Shown here piece by piece: positions 58,652 through 64,000 of a stretch of 64,000 nt of DNA (position 1 is the stretch's first letter; each line of letters begins with the position of its first letter). The position numbers and the translations under genes are program-made. Where the stretch lies: positions 19,575 through 83,574 of the forward strand of contig CADATZ010000011.1 in the NCBI GenBank assembly GCA_902791025.1, read 5' to 3'. Origin of the DNA: an uncultured Chloroflexota bacterium (GTDB lineage: Bacteria; Chloroflexota; Anaerolineae; Anaerolineales; Anaerolineaceae). The notes under the pieces were generated by a model. It was not told the DNA's origin, ran no database searches, and worked only from the letters and a program-made list of their open reading frames with translations.

Positions 58652-58672
58652 TATACGAGACTCGTATATAAT
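58652..58672. promoter_or_regulatory. Palindrome and -10 box between 58633 and scpB
   Basis: TATACGAG and CTCGTATA (8-bp arms, one-base centre, 58652-58668) overlap the plus-strand TATAAT at 58667-58672. A hairpin (CTGCC...GGCAG, about 58679-58702) follows before scpB. The layout fits a repressor site for the scpB transcript. Confidence 0.5.
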
Positions 58673-58724
58673 AAGTTCCTGCCGGTTCATTCATACAGGC
58701 AGTAAAAAATTATAGCATGACATA

Positions 58725-59294
58725 ATGGAAGAAACGTTAAATTACACACAAGAATCCCTGACAGCTCTGGAGGCGGTGCTCTTCGCGGCAGCTACACCGG
58801 TTTCCTACGCCCGGCTGTCGGAAACCATGGGACTGAAAGTTGGTGTCATTCATGAAATGTGCCAGGCACTTTCCAATGACTATGAAAAACGAGGTGCTGG
58901 AATACGGATGCAGTTCCTTGACGCCCAGGTACAGCTGACAACTGCACCGGAAGCTTCTTCAGCTGTAGAAACATTTTTGGGGCTTGAAGCTACACAAAAA
59001 CTTAGCCGGGCCGCTCTTGAAACGCTGACGATCGTTGCTTATCGACAACCGGTTTCCCGTCCTGCCATTGATGCGATCCGGGGTGTGAACAGTGAATATA
59101 TCCTTCGCGGGCTGCTGACTCGGGGATTGGTCGAAGAAGTCGGACGCGCTGAATCGGCAGGCAGACCGATTCTTTACGGAACGACTCAGGATTTTCTGCT
59201 GTATTTTGGGCTGTCTTCACTGAATGATCTGCCACCGTTTGAGACAGCGGTTCCGGAAGAAAATGAAACAGAATTGAGCATATTAAAGGAGTGA
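58725..59294 (+). CDS. scpB: Segregation and condensation protein B
   Basis: 189 residues, family length. Two winged-helix domains are visible: LEAVLFAAATPVSYARLSETM at the start, and SRAALETLTIVAYRQPVSRP with the highly conserved AIDAIRGVNSEYILRGLLTRGLVEEVGR. It forms the SMC-ScpA-ScpB complex for chromosome organisation. No scpA is adjacent. It has a weak ribosome site. Its TGA overlaps a GTG of the downstream gene. Confidence 0.94.
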   Translation: MEETLNYTQESLTALEAVLFAAATPVSYARLSETMGLKVGVIHEMCQALSNDYEKRGAGIRMQFLDAQVQLTTAPEASSAVETFLGLEATQKLSRAALETLTIVAYRQPVSRPAIDAIRGVNSEYILRGLLTRGLVEEVGRAESAGRPILYGTTQDFLLYFGLSSLNDLPPFETAVPEENETELSILKE

Positions 59295-59302
59295 ATAAAG
59301 AA

Positions 59303-60187
59303 ATGGAAGAGCGTTTACAGAAAATATTATCCCGCAGCGGTTTTGGATCAAGACGAGCTTGTGAAGAACTGATCGTAATGGGTCGTGTTACAGTGAATGG
59401 CGAGATGGCAGAGTTAGGTTCAAAGGCGGATCCGAAAAAGGATACGATACGTGTGGATGATGCTGTTTTGCAATATAGTGAGCCGGAAAAGGTTTATATC
59501 ATGCTGAACAAGCCGCGTTTTGTGCTCTCTGACCGCGATCCATCGGATCCACGGCGCAGTGTATTTTCGATCGTTGAGAATTCTGACGGCTTGTTTGTAG
59601 TTGGAAGACTCGATTTTGAAAGCGAAGGGCTGATCCTGCTTACGAATGACGGTGAATTGGCCAATAAGCTTTCCCATCCTCGTTATGGGAAGGAGAAAGA
59701 ATACCAGGTGCTGGTGGCAAAACGTCCGGATGATAAGCAGCTCAAAGCCTGGCGTCATGGTGTTGTTTTGGAGGATGGGGAAAAGACCGGCCCAGCTCAG
59801 GTACACGTCAGCAGTCTTTCCGGGAAAGGCGCCTGGCTGCGGGTAGTTATGACCGAAGGGCGGAAGCGTCAGATTCGTGAGATCGGTAAGACGATCGGAT
59901 TGCCGATCGTGCGCCTGATCCGTGTACGTATTGGAACACTCGAAATGGGAGATTTGAAGTCCGGAGAATATAAGGAACTGAATGAAAACCAGGTGAAATC
60001 TCTGCGAGCTCTGGTATCCGGTAAGCCGCGGGCTGAAAAACAAGCTGCTGCGTATGCGAAGCTTGGTGAACAGCGGAAGTTCCGTAAGCCCGGTGAACAG
60101 AAACCGCTTCACAAAATTAGCCGTGCTGACCGGAAGAGTACAGAGAAAAAACCGTTTTCCAAACCGGTGAAAAAGAAAGTCATGTAA
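59303..60187 (+). CDS. rluB: RluB/RsuA-family pseudouridine synthase
   Basis: About 294 residues. An N-terminal S4 domain (RLQKILSRSGFGSRRACEEL) is followed by the catalytic domain with VVGRLDFESEGLILLTNDGE, which contains the active-site Asp, and GRKRQIREIGKTIGLP. It is similar to RluB, which modifies 23S rRNA U2605; RsuA-like activity is possible. The Lys-rich tail (about 245-294) is typical. ATG 59303 is preferred to GTG 59291 (distance to AAAGGAG). The pair with scpB is a frequent arrangement in bacteria. Confidence 0.9.
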   Translation: MEERLQKILSRSGFGSRRACEELIVMGRVTVNGEMAELGSKADPKKDTIRVDDAVLQYSEPEKVYIMLNKPRFVLSDRDPSDPRRSVFSIVENSDGLFVVGRLDFESEGLILLTNDGELANKLSHPRYGKEKEYQVLVAKRPDDKQLKAWRHGVVLEDGEKTGPAQVHVSSLSGKGAWLRVVMTEGRKRQIREIGKTIGLPIVRLIRVRIGTLEMGDLKSGEYKELNENQVKSLRALVSGKPRAEKQAAAYAKLGEQRKFRKPGEQKPLHKISRADRKSTEKKPFSKPVKKKVM

Positions 60188-60288
60188 GGTTTCTTCACAA
60201 TTTGATATGTTGATTTCATAATCGGAAGGAAATTTTGGCGGAAAACTTTTTTTCTTAATTCATATCTCTTAATTCAGGGTAATTCTGT

Positions 60289-60294
60289 TATAAT
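60289..60294 (+). promoter_or_regulatory. Extended -10 promoter of the glycosyltransferase-tyrS operon
   Basis: TGTTATAAT is an extended -10 element. Upstream, CTTAATTCA occurs twice (60254 and 60269), possibly overlapping the -35 region. Confidence 0.6.
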
Positions 60295-60335
60295 GGAATG
60301 CTGGCGGTCGTGAAGGCTGCTTGGGAGGAAATGCT

Positions 60336-61070
60336 ATGAAGATCACAATGGTCATCCCGACTTACAATGAATCAGAAAATCTGCCGAAACTGGTGCATGA
60401 TGTTCTTGCGCTTCCGCTGGAAGATATTCATGTTCTTATCGTGGATGATAACAGTCCGGATGGAACCGGTGATGTAGCCGAAAAACTTCGTGTGCAGTAT
60501 AACGACAGAGTTCATTGTCTGCATCGAGCCGGAAAATTAGGCCTTGGGTCGGCATACAGAGAAGGCTTCAAAAAGGCTATTGAGGAAGGTGCTGACTATA
60601 TCGGCCAAATGGATGCGGATTTTTCCCATCCTATCGATAAAATTCCGCTGATGGTCAAAGAGCTGGAACATGCGGATCTGGTTATCGGTTCCCGTTATGT
60701 CAAAGGCGGCAGTCTTGATGAAAACTGGCCTTTTTATCGGAAATGGCTTTCTGGTTTTGGCAACGCATATGCCCGTGTCATCTTAAGTCTGCCGAACCGT
60801 GATGTGACCGGTGGCTTCAAACTTTGGAAGAAGGAAACACTGCAGGCAATGCCCATGGATACGATCAAGTCTAATGGTTATGTATTCCAGGTGGAAATGA
60901 ATTATGTTGCCTCAAAGATGGGTTTCAAAATCGTCGAGATCCCGATTTACTTCCAGGAACGGACGATGGGTAAATCCAAGATGAATATGAAAATCTCCAT
61001 GGAAGCGGCGTGGCGTACGATCGCGCTTCGTTTCCAGCATCAGGATGTGAAGAAAGTTGTCAACAGATAG
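60336..61070 (+). CDS. Polyprenol (dolichol)-phosphate mannosyltransferase-type GT2
   Basis: About 244 residues. The ATG is set 8 nt after GGGAGG. It has VIPTYNESENLPKLV, VDDNSPDGTGDVAEK and QMDADFSHPIDKIP (the DxD metal motif), then DVTGGFKLWKKETL and a C-terminal MGKSKMNMKISMEA, matching DPM1-type enzymes. It transfers mannose or another sugar from GDP/UDP-sugar to polyprenol phosphate at the cytoplasmic membrane. It lacks the C-terminal membrane helices found in some relatives. tyrS follows 44 nt later, probably in one transcript. Confidence 0.9.
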   Translation: MKITMVIPTYNESENLPKLVHDVLALPLEDIHVLIVDDNSPDGTGDVAEKLRVQYNDRVHCLHRAGKLGLGSAYREGFKKAIEEGADYIGQMDADFSHPIDKIPLMVKELEHADLVIGSRYVKGGSLDENWPFYRKWLSGFGNAYARVILSLPNRDVTGGFKLWKKETLQAMPMDTIKSNGYVFQVEMNYVASKMGFKIVEIPIYFQERTMGKSKMNMKISMEAAWRTIALRFQHQDVKKVVNR

Positions 61071-61114
61071 CAAATGGTTGACTGAAACAATAAATCAAAA
61101 AACAGCAGGGTAAA

Positions 61115-62392
61115 ATGAACGAAAGTATTTATGACGAATTAAAATGGCGTGGAATGATCCACGATCAAATCGACGGCGTGGAAAAATTGCTGAGCGAAAA
61201 GAAGGTCACGCTGTATAATGGATTTGACCCGACGGCTGACAGTCTCCATGTGGGACATATGGTTCCGTTGATCGCTCTGGCACGTTTTCAGCGGTATGGG
61301 CATCATGTTCTGGCTCTTGCCGGCGGCGGTACCTGCATGATCGGCGACCCGTCCGGTCGTTCCGCGGAACGCAATCTGCTTTCCCGCGAGGAAGTGCTGC
61401 ATAATGTGGAATGTATCAAAAAGCAGCTGGCGCATTTCCTTGACTTTGATGTTAAAGCGAATCCGGCGAAGATCGTGAACAATATGGATTGGCTTGGCGA
61501 GCTTTCCATGCTGGATTTTCTGCGCGACACCGGAAAATATTTCACCATCAATTATATGATGAGCAAGGATTCCGTAAAGAACCGGATGGATCGGGAATCC
61601 GGGCTTTCGTTCACTGAGTTCAGCTATATGCTGCTGCAGAGCTATGACTTCCTGCACCTTCATAAGGAAATGGGCTGTGAACTGCAGTGCGGCGGTTCGG
61701 ACCAATGGGGCAATATCACGGCGGGTTCTGATTTGATCCGCAAGCAGACCGGTGACGCGGTCTATGGCCTGACCTACCCGCTCATCAAAAAGTCTGACGG
61801 GACAAAGTTCGGCAAAACTGCCGGTGGTGCGGTCTGGCTTGACCCGAAACGGACTTCACCCTACAAGTTCTACCAGTTCTGGCTGAACACGGATGACAGT
61901 GACGTGATCCATTACCTGAAGTTCTTCACCTTCTTTGACGAGGAAAAGATCAATGGGCTGGAAGCGGAAACCAGAGAACATCCGGAAGCTCGTGCTGCAC
62001 AAAAGGCATTAGCCATTGAAATGACACGCATGATGCATGGCGAAACCGCGGTTGCCAATGCACAGCAGGCCAGTCAGGCGCTTTTCGGCGGTGATATCAT
62101 CGGGCTGACTGCTGAGGACATTCATGATATTTTCTCCGAAGTTCCTTCCTTCGATATGCCGGCTGATCATTTTGGCGGTGAGGGAATGAACGTGGTGGAT
62201 ATCCTGACCGGGACAGGCTTCCTGAAGTCCAAGGGCGAAGCACGCCGCGGTATCCAGGAAGGCGGCATTTATGTGAATAACAACCGTGTTACGGATGCAG
62301 CCATGAATGTGAGTATTTCCAACTTCATCGATGGAAAATACCTGGTTCTCCGCCGTGGAAAGAAAAATTATTTCCTGGTGAAGGCGATATAA
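61115..62392 (+). CDS. tyrS: Tyrosyl-tRNA synthetase (TyrRS type 1)
   Basis: 425 residues. It has YNGFDPTADSLHVGHMVPL with the HVGH version of HIGH, SDQWGNITAG, and SDGTKFGKTAGGAVWL with KFGKT in place of KMSKS, as in type 1 bacterial TyrRS. The C-terminal S4 RNA-binding domain (about 350-425) ends KYLVLRRGKKNYFLV. It charges tRNA-Tyr. No T-box leader is seen; the gene is only 44 nt from the preceding coding region. Confidence 0.97.
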   Translation: MNESIYDELKWRGMIHDQIDGVEKLLSEKKVTLYNGFDPTADSLHVGHMVPLIALARFQRYGHHVLALAGGGTCMIGDPSGRSAERNLLSREEVLHNVECIKKQLAHFLDFDVKANPAKIVNNMDWLGELSMLDFLRDTGKYFTINYMMSKDSVKNRMDRESGLSFTEFSYMLLQSYDFLHLHKEMGCELQCGGSDQWGNITAGSDLIRKQTGDAVYGLTYPLIKKSDGTKFGKTAGGAVWLDPKRTSPYKFYQFWLNTDDSDVIHYLKFFTFFDEEKINGLEAETREHPEARAAQKALAIEMTRMMHGETAVANAQQASQALFGGDIIGLTAEDIHDIFSEVPSFDMPADHFGGEGMNVVDILTGTGFLKSKGEARRGIQEGGIYVNNNRVTDAAMNVSISNFIDGKYLVLRRGKKNYFLVKAI

Positions 62393-62411
62393 GAATTGAT
62401 TAGTTCTCAAA

Positions 62412-62442
62412 AAGAAGGCGCTCGCTGCGTCTTCTTTTTTTT
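62412..62442 (+). terminator. tyrS terminator
   Basis: AAGAAGGCGC pairs with GCGTCTTCTT (one G-T pair) around TCGCT, followed by a T run to 62442. It sits at the convergent junction with the coiled-coil gene. Confidence 0.9.
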
Positions 62443-63634
62443 AATTCTTTTCAAGCCAGGAACGGAGAAGCTGATAGAGCTCCTGCAGCTGTCCGGTGCG
62501 GATCTCGTTCTGCTGAGCAGCTTCGTCGTAAGTATTGACTGCGGTGTCTTCCAGCTTGTTCAGACGTTCCATGATCATCTCGACGGAACGTTTGTAATCT
62601 GACTGGATCTCATCCTGTCCGAGAGAGTAATTCATCCAGCGCTTCTGATCTTCCGCTTTGAAGTTTGCCCATTCCTGATGGAATTTTTCTTCTGTCAGGC
62701 GCTGCATTTCCGTCAGTTCATTGGTGCGGCGGTCAAAGCGGGCTGAGGCTTCATCCAGGATATCCTGGGAACGTTTGATGGAGCGTTTGGTCGCGTCGAG
62801 TGACTGGACCTGCCCTTCCAGTGAGGAAGCGCGTTCCACAACTTCCGCGAAAGATTCTTTCCATTCAGCCCATTCCTTTTCCCGATTGACATCGGCAACA
62901 TTGATCTTCTCCTGAAATGCCAGCCATTGCTGTTTCCGCTCATTTTCACCGCTCAGCACGTCATTGATTCGAGACTCCATCCGTTTGATGGAATCGGCGG
63001 AAATATCGACCTTGGTGCGCATTTCCTCGTTGCGTTTACGATAGGCATTCAGCTCTGTCTGCATATCGCCGAGGCGTTTGATATCCTGTTTGCGGCTTTC
63101 TTCATTTGTCTTCTGTATGCGCAGAAAGTCGTCACGTTCCAGCGCGACTTTTTCGATTCGGTGCGCGACTTCTTCCACGTTGCGGTTGACGGTAAAGATA
63201 TCATCCTGCCGGGCCTGAACAGCTTTTTTGATATCGCTGATCGGTTCAACCTGTTTGCGCAGTTCCAGAATCGCACGGCTCAGTGATTCCTGCACGGTGC
63301 GCTGATTGCCATCCAGTTCGTTTTCCTTGAGAGTATGGGCTTTGTTGTTTTCCTCAATCATGATTTGGAGTTCACCGCGGTTCTGCGCGATCGTGCCTTC
63401 CAGATGATCCAGACGGGGAAATACGCTCGGGTAGACGCTGACTTCCTTCTGCAGATCTTTGATATCGTTTTTCAGCGCCATGTTTTCCGTTCTGAGCTGT
63501 GTGATCTGTTCCTGAAGAAGGTAAATTGCGTCCTTATCCTTGCGCCGTTCAGCGTCAAGCCAATCAAGCCGTTTTAAAATCTGCGGAATATCATAATAAT
63601 CATCGCCGGCGTTCGGCTGCCAGGTTTGTGTCAT
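62441..63634 (-). CDS. Coiled-coil protein of unknown function
   Basis: 397 residues, nearly all charged helix with heptad pattern (for example LLQEQITQLRTENMALKNDI). There is no signal peptide or known domain. The start has AAAGGAGAAAGAGACT. The length and composition suggest a cytoskeletal or scaffolding role; SMC-like head domains are absent. It may be co-transcribed with the partial gene upstream at 63832. Confidence 0.8.
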   Translation of the reverse strand: MTQTWQPNAGDDYYDIPQILKRLDWLDAERRKDKDAIYLLQEQITQLRTENMALKNDIKDLQKEVSVYPSVFPRLDHLEGTIAQNRGELQIMIEENNKAHTLKENELDGNQRTVQESLSRAILELRKQVEPISDIKKAVQARQDDIFTVNRNVEEVAHRIEKVALERDDFLRIQKTNEESRKQDIKRLGDMQTELNAYRKRNEEMRTKVDISADSIKRMESRINDVLSGENERKQQWLAFQEKINVADVNREKEWAEWKESFAEVVERASSLEGQVQSLDATKRSIKRSQDILDEASARFDRRTNELTEMQRLTEEKFHQEWANFKAEDQKRWMNYSLGQDEIQSDYKRSVEMIMERLNKLEDTAVNTYDEAAQQNEIRTGQLQELYQLLRSWLEKN

Positions 63635-63737
63635 AGTCTCTTTCTCCTTTTGCTATTATATCAGGAAAAATGAATCATGTGAAGCTTCAAAAATACAAAA
63701 TTTTAACCTGAGACAGCCGAAATCCCTCCGGACTCCG

Positions 63738-63846
63738 GCTTTTCTCACTATATACTATATTCTATTTCCTACATCCTACATCCTATATCCTACATCCTAC
63801 ATCCTATATCCTATATCCTACATCCTACATCCTACATCCTATATCC
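63738..63846. repeat. Heptamer array (CTACATC / CTATATC types)
   Basis: About 14 units of exactly 7 nt, mainly CTACATC and CTATATC, with degenerate units at the left edge. The TAG stop of the partial minus-strand gene (63832-63834) lies inside, so its last residues (GYRM) come from array units. Confidence 0.92.
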
Positions 63847-64000
63847 AGCTGCCTGCTGACTCAAAGGATAAATATCGTCGTACCGCAGCTCCGTCCCCGG
63901 GATCTTGTCATAATCCTGAATCTCATCTTCATACTGCTGATGTTTCAGGATCCCCGGTGCGGCATCCGCTTCCTGCTGCTGGTAGTACCGGTAAATGTAC
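63832..64000 (-). CDS. 3' end of an unidentified gene (partial)
   Basis: The minus-strand frame is open from the right edge to a TAG in the heptamer array and gives 55 residues. It is rich in Tyr, Gln and acidic residues (for example YQQQEADAAPGILKHQQYED). No family is recognised. Being upstream of the coiled-coil gene on the same strand, it may share its transcript. Confidence 0.55.
   Translation of the reverse strand, partial: YIYRYYQQQEADAAPGILKHQQYEDEIQDYDKIPGTELRYDDIYPLSQQAAGYRM

Noticed and set aside
61071..61114. T-box leader in front of tyrS
   Set aside because: Only 44 nt separate it from the preceding gene, too short for a T-box, and no T-box sequence is seen upstream of the operon.

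Overview
The window looks like chromosomal DNA of a Chloroflexota bacterium, most likely class Anaerolineae. This is inference: no rRNA is present. It rests on an NBR1-Ig-like domain in a secreted protein (53578-55890), Thr/Pro-rich linkers in a C39 lipoprotein, a bacterial family-B DNA polymerase, G5/TolB-type lipoproteins and the overall gene mix. GC content looks moderate. Genes are dense, many overlap by 1-4 nt, and starts usually have clear GGAGG-type ribosome binding sites.

Layout. 1-8.7 kb: AEC permease, HI0933-type flavoprotein, orphan NarL-type response regulator, glycerate 2-kinase, secreted proteins, a split chromate transporter pair. 8.7-17 kb: thioesterase, C39 lipoprotein, macro-domain protein, a repeat-rich protein, WYL regulator, cellobiose-phosphorylase-like enzyme. 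17.1-24.1 kb: a phosphonate unit (phosphonopyruvate decarboxylase, phosphonoacetaldehyde-type reductase, a three-domain PEP mutase) followed by a small membrane protein and a YidC/CDP-glycerol-transferase fusion. 24.3-35 kb: S10 peptidase, then a minus-strand cluster of ATC-hydrolase-like proteins, methyltransferases, an alpha/beta hydrolase and a four-helix membrane protein, running into a metal block (P1B-type ATPase plus DUF6110-like partner, ZinT-like protein). 35.5-37.1 kb: HipBA. 37.4-43.2 kb: a second, plus-strand cluster made of the same families. 43.6-46.4 kb: a TrpXYZ-like ABC transporter. 47.77-48.17 kb: tmRNA. 48.3-51.7 kb: a RecA-like/small-protein/family-B polymerase operon with degenerate active sites. 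51.8-64 kb: 6-phosphogluconate dehydrogenase, the NBR1-domain protein, lipoproteins, ScpB, RluB-type synthase, a DPM-type glycosyltransferase, TyrRS and a coiled-coil protein.

Two repeat systems are spread through the window. One is a 92-bp MITE/REP-like element: 12 single copies plus one tandemly amplified copy, each with a 61-bp hyper-palindromic core and short terminal inverted repeats. The other is a set of intergenic arrays with strict 7-nt period. At five places the TAG stop codon of a flanking gene lies inside such an array.

Strongest candidates for undescribed biology: (1) the twin ATC-hydrolase-like/methyltransferase/hydrolase/membrane-protein clusters, several of whose promoters carry a shared TTAG-N6-CTAA-type site next to the -10 box, beside a metal ATPase operon with a 40-bp perfect palindrome; (2) the RecA-like + PolB operon, apparently leaderless behind a consensus promoter, with motif C of the polymerase lacking an aspartate; (3) the phosphonate unit, in which nucleotide-activation domains are fused to PEP mutase and the next genes include a YidC-glycerophosphotransferase fusion, suggesting a phosphonate-decorated envelope polymer or lipid.
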